Origin: Betaproteobacteria bacterium | GTDB taxonomy: Bacteria; Pseudomonadota; Gammaproteobacteria; Burkholderiales; SG8-41 | Direction: 5' to 3' | Length of the DNA: 5,778 nt | Assembly: GCA_023266245.1 (NCBI GenBank) | Contig: JAHFRO010000151.1 | Location: forward strand, 1 to 5,778 | Part shown: in pieces, positions 1 to 5,393 of the stretch | How the letters are laid out: the number at the start of each line of letters is the position of its first letter | Position numbering within the stretch: the stretch's first letter is position 1 | Program-made: the position numbers and the translations under genes | The notes under the pieces: model-generated | What the model was told of the DNA's origin: nothing | Seen by the model: the letters and a program-made list of their open reading frames with translations, nothing else | The model's database searches: none

Positions 1-1339
1 TGTAGGTGCGATCGGGGTCAGACCGGTACGATTCCTGGTATTGATCGACCAGGTCGAGCAATGCCGGCAAGTACCAGCCACCCCGGAGAAAACGCGGGAG
101 GTCGTGGCTGAGCTTGGCAATCCGGTTACGACCCGAGTAGACCGTGTTGATCACCCATTTGTAGCCGTTGACGAAATCCGCAACCGATGCCCTGTGCGGC
201 CGCACCACCAAGGTGTAGGTGTTGAAATCGCGCAACAGCGCATTGGGCAACAGCGCGGGTTCGGGTTGTGCCGCCAGCCTGTGAAAATGCGGCGTCCCGG
301 GAATTGGCGTTTCAAAGCACACGTAGCTGGGAACGTAGAGCCCGCAATCGCGCAGCCGGTCAGGAATCGACCGGAGGTAGTCAAGATCGTCCATCTGCGG
401 GCTCAACATCAAACCGGACATGACGAGTATGCCGTGCTCGTGGCACTGGTCGATCATACGGCGCGTCTTGTGAATCGCGTTGTGGTACTTGTGCATGTCG
501 TTGAGCGCTTCCTGGTTGAAACTCTCCAGGCCCACGTAGAGAAAGCGGCAGCCGGAACGCGACATCGCCCGTACCAGCTCCGGATTGATGATGGCGTTGA
601 AGGTGATCGACGAGCCCCACTTGATGTCCAGCGGTTCGAGTGCCTCGCACAGGCGCCGCAGGTACTGCGGGTTGCCGCCGATGTTGTTGTCGTAGAACAC
701 CACCATGCCAAGCCGCAAGCGTCGCACGACTCCGCGCAGCATGTCCTGGCCAGCCTTGATGTCGCGCACGACGCTCGCCGCGGGGCGCACGTGATAGCGG
801 GTGCCGATCCCGGTCAGGACGCAGAACTCGCAGCTGAATGGGCAGCCGCGCGTGGCTTCCAGCCCGAGCGGCAACACCTGCTTGCGTGCCAGCGTGTCGA
901 AGCGCGGCACGGGGACGCATTCCGCATCGTAGGGCGCGGCCACGTAGAGCGGCTTGAGCTCGCCCGCGCAGAAATCGCCGTAGACCCGTGGCACGCTGCT
1001 CTCGGGATCGCCGATCACCACGGCGTCGAAAAACGGCAGGCACAAGTGCGGATAGGTGCTGGCCATGGTGCCGCCGTAGACCGTCTTGGCGCCGCGGCGG
1101 CGCCAGTAATGCGAGATCTGGCGCGCGCGGTCGAAATCCGAGTGCATGCCGGAGATGAACAGCAGGTCGTAATCGCGTTCCCAGTCGGGGTCTTCCCAGG
1201 TGTCGTTGATGACTTCGACTTCGACATCGGCGGGGAGCAGTGCTGCAATCAGCGGGCCGATCTGGGGCTGCAGCACGCCGCGGTGATGCTGTCCCTTGCG
1301 ATGGTAATCGACGAACACGAATATGATTCCGACGTGCAT
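1..1339 (-). CDS. B12-binding-domain radical SAM protein, 3' end outside window
   Basis: The minus-strand frame is open from the ATG at 1339-1337 to the window edge (446 complete codons), so the C-terminus is missing. The start follows GGGGGAGG at normal spacing. Residues 1-115 look like a cobalamin-binding Rossmann domain: a first strand MHVGIIFVFV, then D11-Y-H13-R-K-G16, then a YGG turn at 88-90. The radical SAM core follows, with Cys166, Cys170 and Cys173 in GCPFSCEFC (CX3CX2C, the 4Fe-4S ligands), YVGLESF at 268-274 and TPIPGTPHF at 344-352, all usual in B12-dependent radical SAM enzymes. Family members use S-adenosylmethionine and often cobalamin for methylations, cyclisations or rearrangements on unactivated carbons. 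The substrate cannot be read from this sequence. The product should be cytosolic. It lies 99 bp downstream of the hydrolase gene on the same strand. The superfamily is near certain; the subfamily is unknown. Confidence 0.93.
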   Translation of the reverse strand, partial: MHVGIIFVFVDYHRKGQHHRGVLQPQIGPLIAALLPADVEVEVINDTWEDPDWERDYDLLFISGMHSDFDRARQISHYWRRRGAKTVYGGTMASTYPHLCLPFFDAVVIGDPESSVPRVYGDFCAGELKPLYVAAPYDAECVPVPRFDTLARKQVLPLGLEATRGCPFSCEFCVLTGIGTRYHVRPAASVVRDIKAGQDMLRGVVRRLRLGMVVFYDNNIGGNPQYLRRLCEALEPLDIKWGSSITFNAIINPELVRAMSRSGCRFLYVGLESFNQEALNDMHKYHNAIHKTRRMIDQCHEHGILVMSGLMLSPQMDDLDYLRSIPDRLRDCGLYVPSYVCFETPIPGTPHFHRLAAQPEPALLPNALLRDFNTYTLVVRPHRASVADFVNGYKWVINTVYSGRNRIAKLSHDLPRFLRGGWYLPALLDLVDQYQESYRSDPDRTY

Positions 1340-1438
1340 GGTGATCCTCCCCCGGGTTATCGCCTTTGTGGAAATTCCTGCTGACCGGCGCGCTGCGCTG
1401 GGGGCGCGCCGGCAGCGCGTTGTCCTCGCAGTGCGCTC
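1340..1438 (-). other. Intergenic gap with GC-rich hairpin
   Basis: This 99-bp gap separates the hydrolase stop from the radical SAM start. CCGGCGCG at 1385-1392 pairs perfectly with CGCGCCGG at 1405-1412 (12-nt loop). A competing stem pairs CGCGCTG at 1389-1395 with CAGCGCG at 1413-1419, and the two cannot form together. No T-run follows on the minus strand, so it is not a convincing intrinsic terminator. It may only attenuate transcription or stabilise a 3' end. The gap also holds the ribosome binding site GGGGGAGG of the downstream gene. Confidence 0.4.
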
Positions 1439-2620
1439 CTAAAAGCCTTTCCTGATGATGTGCTGAAGGCTGCAGAGGGTCAGCCGATCGTTATCGAAGC
1501 CGACGTGCGTCGTGTTATTACTCGCACTGCCGAATCCGGAGTCCTCCACCGACCACACAGCGTATTTGGGCTTTGCCAGAAAGCTGCGCACGGCTTTGAT
1601 GTCGTCATCCCGGTAAACGCGCTGGTTGTCGCAGTAGCGCTGCATGCCGGCGAGCGGCACATCGCCGATATCTTCTGCGTCACGGTCCTCCTGCTCGCAC
1701 ACGCCGGACATGAAATACAGCAGCGAGCGGGGGTAGATGAACGCGATCAGCGGGTTCGTGTCCAGCGGGTCCTTGGATTCCAGCGGGTCCTTTAGCGCGA
1801 AGCTGCGGAAATTCTTGATGCGCGCGCCGTGCCTGGAAAGGGTCTCCTGGAACAGCTCGGTGGTGACCGCGGCAGCCAGAAAGATCACGTCGAATTTTGC
1901 ATCCGGCAGGTGTTTTGCCGCGTTTTCCAGGAATTGGCAGACGTAAATCGAGCCGCCGCTGTGCGCAACCAGGATGATGCGCGGCTGCCACCCCTTGTTC
2001 CACAGCTGCTGCAGTCCGAGCAGGAAGGCGGTGCCGCCGCAGGTGTTTGCGTCTGCTCCGAAGGCATGCACGATTTCGCGCTTCATTAGAGACCATACAG
2101 CGAAGCCGAAATCCGCGACAAAAAATGCGCGCAGGAACTCTTCCACGATGGTCGCGCGCACGCCGTGCGAACGCCCGGTCGCGAAGCGCTTGGCTATGCG
2201 GTACAGCGCGTATGCCGTGCGGTACAGCGCGAACGCCGCTCGGTACGGCAGGGCGCGCGTCTGCGGCTTGAACAGCGTGCGGAACGCGCTCCAGCTGAAA
2301 ATGCCGCGCACCTGTTGCCACAGTGGCCGGGCAATCGACGCGCGCATTTTGCCCAGGACCTCGCCGATGCTGGAATTCCAGATGAAAAAAACGGGATACG
2401 CTCCCGCGTCGCGGTAGACTGACAGCAGCCGCTGCGCGATCTCGACGCCTTCTTTTCTGGATACGTTGCCGCCGTGAAAGTGCACGACCAGCGTGTTGCG
2501 GTCAGGATCGCCGGCAAGCGTAGTGAACAGTTGGTCGAGATCGGCCTTCGAGGTGCCGGCAAATTTGCCGTCATCGAGGTCGAGGTAGTGGTCTGTCGAC
2601 AACTGTGTGGCGTCTGGCAT
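1439..2620 (-). CDS. Uncharacterised alpha/beta-fold serine hydrolase
   Basis: This 393-aa protein reads from ATG (2620-2618), preceded by a GGGGG-type ribosome binding site, to TAG. HFHGG at 47-51 after a hydrophobic strand (NTLVVHF) matches an oxyanion-hole HGG motif. VAHSGGS at 218-224 is a nucleophile elbow with Ser221 as the likely nucleophile. THVGFDND at 371-378 near the C-terminus supplies His372 as the probable catalytic histidine. The acid may be Asp278 or another Asp in KDPLESKDPLD (277-287). This order is that of alpha/beta hydrolases (esterase, lipase or thioesterase activity). Between the oxyanion loop and the elbow is a long insert (about 95-200), rich in aromatic and basic residues, with three heptad-like repeats at 124-144. 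It could be a lid or membrane-contact helix. I see no signal peptide, so it is probably cytosolic. The substrate is unknown. It lies between the response regulator and radical SAM genes on the same strand. Confidence 0.88.
   Translation of the reverse strand: MPDATQLSTDHYLDLDDGKFAGTSKADLDQLFTTLAGDPDRNTLVVHFHGGNVSRKEGVEIAQRLLSVYRDAGAYPVFFIWNSSIGEVLGKMRASIARPLWQQVRGIFSWSAFRTLFKPQTRALPYRAAFALYRTAYALYRIAKRFATGRSHGVRATIVEEFLRAFFVADFGFAVWSLMKREIVHAFGADANTCGGTAFLLGLQQLWNKGWQPRIILVAHSGGSIYVCQFLENAAKHLPDAKFDVIFLAAAVTTELFQETLSRHGARIKNFRSFALKDPLESKDPLDTNPLIAFIYPRSLLYFMSGVCEQEDRDAEDIGDVPLAGMQRYCDNQRVYRDDDIKAVRSFLAKPKYAVWSVEDSGFGSASNNTTHVGFDNDRLTLCSLQHIIRKGF
2198..2260 (-). repeat. Three 21-bp tandem repeats inside the hydrolase gene
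   Basis: Units lie at 2198-2218, 2219-2239 and 2240-2260. The first two share GCGGTACAGCGCG at their start and differ by a few bases. The third is diverged (TCGGTACGGCAG). They are in frame and encode successive heptads LPYRAAF, ALYRTAY and ALYRIAK, with Leu, Tyr, Arg and Ala recurring every seven residues. This predicts one extended basic, aromatic helix within the insert of the hydrolase. Confidence 0.7.
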
Positions 2621-2708
2621 GGTGATCCCCCTGTTGCTTGAAGCCTGCGTCTCCGGTGTTCGGAGCGCGCGGCAGCTACGGCGTTGGCGCGCGATCGAGA
2701 GCCTGCCG
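2621..2708 (-). other. Intergenic gap, regulator to hydrolase
   Basis: This 88-bp gap contains a small 5-bp hairpin (CTCCG at 2651-2655, CGGAG at 2661-2665) without a T-run, and the ribosome binding site of the hydrolase gene. No promoter or terminator can be called with confidence, so read-through from the regulator gene is possible. Confidence 0.35.
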
Positions 2709-3389
2709 TCAGTGCGGCGCGTTGCGGCCCGCTACGCCCAGGCCGCCCAGCTTGAGGCCGAGCCGGCTCACTGCAATCACCGCCTGCGTGCGGTTGGCGA
2801 CACCGAGCGCTCTCAGGATCGCCGTGACGTGGATCTTGACCGTGCCCTCGGCGAGCCCGAGCTCGCGGCAGATGATTTTGTTGGGCTTGCCTTGTATTAG
2901 CAGCGCCAGCACTTCGCTCTGGCGCCCGGTCAGGCCGAGATCGGCGGGAGCGCGCACCGCGCCCGCCGCCGGTGCGGCTGCGGGCGCTGCGTGCTGGCTC
3001 AGAATTTCCGCCGGCAGGTAAACGCCGCCGGCCAGCACCAGCCGCAGCGCGTTGATCATGACGCGGCTCGGCTGCGACTTCGGGATGAAACCCATCGCGC
3101 CGCCGTCGATGGCGCGCATCACGTCGTCGCGGCTCTCCGAGCCGGACAGCACCACCACCGGTATCGCCGGGTGCCGCTCGCGGAAGCTGCCGAGCGCGTC
3201 GAGCCCGCTCATGCCCGGCAGTTGGATATCGAGCAGGATCAGGCCGAGGTCCGGGTGCTGGTCGGCTGCGGCGAGCGCGTCGGCGCAGTTGCCTGCTTCG
3301 AGCACTTCAATATCCGCGTCGAGCTGCTGCAGCACCAGCTTCATGGCTTCGCGGATCAGCGGGTGATCGTCGACGACCAGGATTTTCAA
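2709..3389 (-). CDS. NarL/LuxR-family two-component response regulator
   Basis: This 226-aa cytosolic DNA-binding protein has the usual length of the NarL/FixJ group. The receiver domain (1-120) begins MKILVVDDHP with acidic pocket D7 and D8, phospho-acceptor Asp54 in LILLDIQLPGMSG, switch Ser82 in VVLSGS and invariant Lys104 in GFIPKS. An Ala/Pro-rich linker (131-149) leads to a LuxR-type helix-turn-helix (about 150-210) with LTGRQSEVLALLIQGKPNK and a recognition helix near GTVKIHVTAILRALG. Phosphorylation by a sensor kinase would be expected to drive dimerisation and DNA binding. No kinase gene is in this window. The start is TTG at 3389-3387, chosen because AGGGAGG lies just upstream and MKILVVDD is the canonical N-terminus. 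No in-frame ATG or GTG start fits better. Dyads at 3435-3465 upstream suggest autoregulation (inferred). The target genes are unknown. Confidence 0.95.
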   Translation of the reverse strand: MKILVVDDHPLIREAMKLVLQQLDADIEVLEAGNCADALAAADQHPDLGLILLDIQLPGMSGLDALGSFRERHPAIPVVVLSGSESRDDVMRAIDGGAMGFIPKSQPSRVMINALRLVLAGGVYLPAEILSQHAAPAAAPAAGAVRAPADLGLTGRQSEVLALLIQGKPNKIICRELGLAEGTVKIHVTAILRALGVANRTQAVIAVSRLGLKLGGLGVAGRNAPH

Positions 3390-3393
3390 GCGT

Positions 3394-3400
3394 CCTCCCT
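3394..3400 (-). promoter_or_regulatory. Ribosome binding site that decides a TTG start
   Basis: On the minus strand AGGGAGG lies 4 nt before TTG (3389-3387). The strong Shine-Dalgarno match supports this rare start codon for the response regulator. The only nearby GTG (3405-3403) is out of frame. Confidence 0.75.
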
Positions 3401-3434
3401 CTCACGAAGCTGAATCTTGCCGTCCGCGAGCCCC

Positions 3435-3465
3435 CTATGACCAAGTCATAGGACTTTGGTCATAG
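3435..3465. promoter_or_regulatory. Overlapping dyad operators upstream of the response regulator
   Basis: Three related half-sites are packed into 31 bp: CTATGAC at 3435-3441, GTCATAG at 3445-3451 and GTCATAG at 3459-3465. The first pair makes CTATGACCAAGTCATAG, a 7-bp perfect dyad with a 3-bp spacer. The outer arms CTATGACCAA (3435-3444) and TTGGTCATAG (3456-3465) form a perfect 10-bp inverted repeat. ATAGGAC-TTTG-GTCATAG at 3448-3465 gives a third, 18-bp imperfect dyad resembling the one at 3549-3568. The block lies 46 bp upstream of the regulator start codon. Dimeric LuxR-type regulators commonly bind dyads of this size, so it is probably an operator, most simply for the adjacent regulator. 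Binding is inferred. Confidence 0.7.
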
Positions 3466-3686
3466 TCTAGCGTATTGCCGCTCCCCGCGCGGCGCCGCTG
3501 CGGTAAGACGTTGCGCGCGCGGCGCTTTCGCCCGGTGCTTGCGCCCGGGCTAGGACTCCCGTCCTAGCACATGCGCCCGATATGAGACCTTCGCTTCGTT
3601 CTCCAGAATTCCTCCTCAGAGAGTTCGAGTGAGCTCTCGCCGCACAGCCGGGGCGGATCGATCCGGCACAGCGTAAGGAGGCAATC
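3466..3686. promoter_or_regulatory. Divergent intergenic region
   Basis: Together with 3390-3465 this forms a 297-bp space between the leftward regulator and the rightward 94-aa gene. It should hold both promoters, but I cannot assign -35/-10 pairs reliably. Besides the dyad at 3549-3568 it contains a GAGAG/CTCTC hairpin (3619-3623 with 3634-3638) and a perfect 12-bp palindrome CGGATCGATCCG at 3654-3665, ten bases before the ribosome binding site AAGGAGG (3675-3681). The palindrome may be an additional protein site or a leader hairpin. I see no gene in this stretch. Confidence 0.5.
3549..3568. promoter_or_regulatory. Perfect dyad operator, second site
   Basis: GCTAGGACTCCCGTCCTAGC has 8-bp perfect arms and a 4-bp spacer. 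Aligned over 17 positions with 3449-3465 (TAGGACTTTGGTCATAG against TAGGACTCCCGTCCTAG) it matches at 13, so both are likely bound by the same protein. Centres are 102 bp apart. It ends 118 bp before the start of the 94-aa plus-strand gene, a location suitable for activating that gene. Function is inferred from symmetry and recurrence. Confidence 0.65.
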
Positions 3687-3971
3687 ATGAACATCGGCAC
3701 ACAACATCTCAGCGTCATCGCGGGCGCGCCGGGCGGCGAATCGTCCCAGCAAGCCCACGCGCCGCGGCGCGACGTGGCAATAGCGGTGATCGTCGCGGCG
3801 GTGCTGCTGTTGGGCGCGGCGATCGGCGGGGCGTTCTCGACGAGGTCCGAAGTGGACGCGGCGGCGCACAGTGTGTCACCCGCGCCGGAACCGACCGAAG
3901 GCTTCGTGTATTTCCCGTCCCAGTACGTCAACCAGGCGACTGAGGTCGAGGAACACATCCAGGCGTTCTGA
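3687..3971 (+). CDS. Small single-pass membrane protein, unknown function
   Basis: This 94-aa product starts at ATG with AAGGAGG (3675-3681) at ideal spacing, which supports a real gene. Residues 1-29 are polar (GESSQQAHAPRR). The hydrophobic segment at about 30-50 (VAIAVIVAAVLLLGAAIGGAF) is a clear transmembrane helix, preceded by two Arg residues that favour an inside N-terminus. The tail holds a Pro-rich stretch (SPAPEPTEG, 64-72) and an aromatic/acidic end (FVYFPSQY, then TEVEEH). There are no catalytic motifs and I do not recognise a family. It is the first gene of a rightward group divergent from the response regulator and downstream of the dyads, which suggests control by that regulator (inferred). 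A role as a membrane or envelope partner is possible, but nothing in the sequence fixes it. Confidence 0.7.
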   Translation: MNIGTQHLSVIAGAPGGESSQQAHAPRRDVAIAVIVAAVLLLGAAIGGAFSTRSEVDAAAHSVSPAPEPTEGFVYFPSQYVNQATEVEEHIQAF

Positions 3972-4212
3972 CGTACCGTCGATGCGGCGCGAAAGCCGTG
4001 AACACGATACATAGTCCGCTGGTGGCCGTGCTTGCGGTGGCGTGCCAGGCATCGCCAGCCGCTGCCAGCGGGGATCGATGGATTCACGGCCGCAGCGGCC
4101 TCGATCACCACCTTCCGCTCGTCACCGCAGAGTTGCTAGAACCGCGATCGGTGAAATGACGCTGCCCAGACACGCGAGTCAGTGACCACCAGAAATACAG
4201 AAGGAGATCGCC
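3972..4212 (+). other. Gap between two small membrane-protein genes
   Basis: This 241-bp stretch contains a doubtful GTG-initiated reading frame (3998-4159), a short hairpin GGCCG-CAG-CGGCC (4088-4100), and the ribosome binding site AAGGAG (4201-4206) of the following gene. No terminator with a T-run is visible, so transcription may continue from the upstream gene. Confidence 0.4.
3998..4159 (+). CDS. Possible 53-aa secreted or lipoprotein-like small ORF
   Basis: A reading frame from GTG (3998) to TGA (4157-4159) begins VNTIHSPLVAVLAVACQASP. It has a short polar start, a hydrophobic core and then A-C or AAASG, resembling a signal peptide with a possible lipobox-like LAVAC. The remainder is polar. 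Against it: no good Shine-Dalgarno sequence precedes the GTG, it is short, and long frames occur by chance in high-GC DNA. It fills most of the gap between two likely co-transcribed membrane-protein genes. I rate it as possible only. Confidence 0.25.
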   Translation: MNTIHSPLVAVLAVACQASPAAASGDRWIHGRSGLDHHLPLVTAELLEPRSVK

Positions 4213-4581
4213 ATGTTAAGTGAATATGAAGCGCAGAAACTGAAGTACGACATGAAGCAGGAATTGGATGCTACATCTAGCGCCGTATACAAGTGCGCAG
4301 CGTGGCTGCTGGTCGTTGTGGCGCTCGCGCTGATCGGATCCGCGATCGATCTGCAGCGCGATGTTGCCGGCAATACCGCACCCGCGGCGAAGCGCGCGGC
4401 CGTGCAGCATCACGACCGTGTGTCGATCGCCGAGACCCGGAAGGTGTTGGAGGAGCGTCGCAAGCGCTTCGAGTCGCACCCGCCGGTGCAAGCCGTGCGC
4501 AGTTCGGAGGCGGCGGAGATCGATAGGGCGCAGGGGCCTGAGATCGACGAACTCACGTTGATCACCCGTTCCAGCGATTGA
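4213..4581 (+). CDS. Small single-pass membrane protein with charged C-terminal region
   Basis: This 122-aa product starts at ATG with AAGGAG (4201-4206) six bases upstream. The charged N-terminal segment (SEYEAQKLKYDMKQELDA) looks helical. One transmembrane helix follows at about 28-45 (CAAWLLVVVALALIGSAI). The remaining 75 residues are soluble and rich in Arg, Glu and Lys, with a helical or coiled-coil-like stretch at about 71-88 (SIAETRKVLEERRKRFES). I recognise no known family. Same orientation and similar one-helix architecture link it to the 94-aa gene upstream, although the sequences are not obviously homologous. It is convergent with the sulfurtransferase remnant, whose stop codon lies 77 bp away. 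Function is unknown. It could be an accessory subunit of a membrane complex or an envelope stress protein, and nothing here decides between them. Confidence 0.78.
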   Translation: MLSEYEAQKLKYDMKQELDATSSAVYKCAAWLLVVVALALIGSAIDLQRDVAGNTAPAAKRAAVQHHDRVSIAETRKVLEERRKRFESHPPVQAVRSSEAAEIDRAQGPEIDELTLITRSSD

Positions 4582-4589
4582 TTGTTTCT

Positions 4590-4606
4590 GCGAGCGGCAT
4601 GCTCGC
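4590..4606. terminator. Weak hairpin between convergent genes
   Basis: GCGAGC at 4590-4595 pairs with GCTCGC at 4601-4606 across a 5-nt loop. It lies nine bases past the stop of the 122-aa gene, as a terminator would. No T-run follows on either strand, so a rho-independent role is doubtful. Confidence 0.3.
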
Positions 4607-4658
4607 TGTCCGGAGCAGCGGGCGCGAAACCGCTACGCGCAGGCAGCAGGTTGCGACG

Positions 4659-5316
4659 TCAATCCCGGCTCGTGGAGGTGACGACCGGCCGCTTCGGGTC
4701 GCTACACCACTCGCTCCACGAGCCGGGGTAAAGGCGGGAGCCGGCGAGGCCGGCGATCTCCATGGCGAGCAGATTGTGGCAGGCGGTGACGCCGGAGCCG
4801 CAGTAATGGATGACTTCAACCGGCGGGACCGGGCCGAGCGCTGCGGTAAATTCCCGTTTCAGCTCCGCGGGCGGCTTGAAGCGGCCGTCCGCGCGCAGGT
4901 TGAGCTTGAAGAAGCGGTTCGCCGCGCCCGGTATGTGCCCTGCGACGGGGTCGAGCGTCTCGTTCTCGCCGCGGAAGCGGTCCGGGCTGCGCGCATCGAG
5001 CAGCAACGGCCGCGCATTGCCAAGCGAGGCCGTAACGGAGGCAGCGTCCAGAGCAAGCTCCAGGCGGCGGCGCGCGACGAATTCCTTGGGGTTAACTTGC
5101 GGTAGCTGGGCCGTCACAGGTAGCCCGGCCTTCACCCACGCCTCCCAGCCGCCGTCGAGGACGGCGGCGGCCTCGTGGCCCAGCGCCAGCGCAGCATCCA
5201 CCACAGCCGCGCGGCATAGTACCCGCCGCTCGCATCTAGGCGACGACCTGCGCGTCGTTACCGATTCCCAGCGCGCCGAGGCGCTGCGTGAACCGGTCCG
5301 CGTCGGGGAGGGCGGA
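4659..5316 (-). pseudogene. sseA: Decayed SseA-like sulfurtransferase, truncated and frameshifted
   Basis: The remnant resembles a two-domain thiosulfate/3-mercaptopyruvate sulfurtransferase, which moves sulfane sulfur onto cyanide or thiols. The frame at 5204-4659 encodes LGHEAAAVLDGGWEAW, then a complete C-terminal rhodanese domain with LLLDARSPDRFRG, HIPGA, catalytic Cys in HYCGSGVTACHN and GSWSEWCSDPKRP. Expected upstream motifs continue in other frames: DASGGYYAARLWWMLRW at 5236-5186 and SALPDADRFTQRLGALGIG, continuing to a TAG, at 5316-5236. One base seems lost near 5236-5238 (TA-GAT instead of TAC-GAT). A second shift lies at 5184-5185. About 218 of the usual roughly 280 residues can be traced. 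The first 60 or so are absent and cannot fit before dctP. The GTG at 5204 has no good ribosome binding site. Sequencing indels could explain the shifts but not the missing N-terminus. Confidence 0.82.
4664..4727. repeat. 14-bp perfect inverted repeat at the 3' end of the sulfurtransferase remnant
   Basis: CCCGGCTCGTGGAG (4664-4677) is the exact reverse complement of CTCCACGAGCCGGG (4714-4727), separated by 36 bp. A G-U and an A-T pair extend the stem outward by two. The right arm encodes the conserved P-G-S-W-S of the rhodanese C-terminus. The left arm encodes the last residues S-T-S-R and abuts the stop codon. It may act as a 3' hairpin between convergent genes, or record a templated inverted duplication. 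No T-run is present. Confidence 0.75.
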
Positions 5317-5393
5317 TCATTGACAGGTCCGATTTAGGCTTCTAACATCGTTTGGCCTTTCCCGCAGCACCCTCAACAAGGAGGAGAAAATCG
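5317..5393 (+). other. Leader region of dctP beside the remnant's broken end
   Basis: This 77-bp stretch holds the promoter at 5320-5348 and a long Shine-Dalgarno AAGGAGGAG (5378-5386) seven bases before the ATG at 5394. No recognisable sulfurtransferase N-terminal coding sequence is present in any minus-strand frame here. Confidence 0.6.
5320..5348 (+). promoter_or_regulatory. Sigma-70-type promoter for dctP
   Basis: A perfect -35 TTGACA (5320-5325) is followed by a 17-bp spacer and -10 TAACAT (5343-5348, four of six consensus bases). Transcription would start near 5355, giving a leader of about 40 nt before the ATG at 5394. It lies immediately beyond the last recognisable codon of the sulfurtransferase remnant. 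Confidence 0.7.

Noticed and set aside
41..1384. Long 447-aa plus-strand open frame
   Set aside because: It is antisense to the radical SAM gene. Its product is a His/Val/Arg-rich composition with no domain, whereas the opposite strand encodes CX3CX2C and other family motifs with a good ribosome binding site.
2651..2665. CTCCG/CGGAG hairpin as a terminator after the response regulator gene
   Set aside because: The stem is only 5 bp and no T-run follows on the minus strand.
3995..4090. 8-bp inverted repeat GCCGTGAA ... TTCACGGC
   Set aside because: The arms are 80 bp apart and only 8 bp long, expected by chance. No related copy lies elsewhere in the window.
3467..4111. 214-aa minus-strand open frame over the divergent region
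   Set aside because: It overlaps the operator region and the 94-aa gene, has no ribosome binding site worth noting and low-complexity composition. It is typical of chance frames in high-GC DNA.
4578..5105. 175-aa plus-strand frame, with another at 4810-5337
   Set aside because: Both are antisense to the sulfurtransferase remnant, whose motifs are clear on the minus strand.
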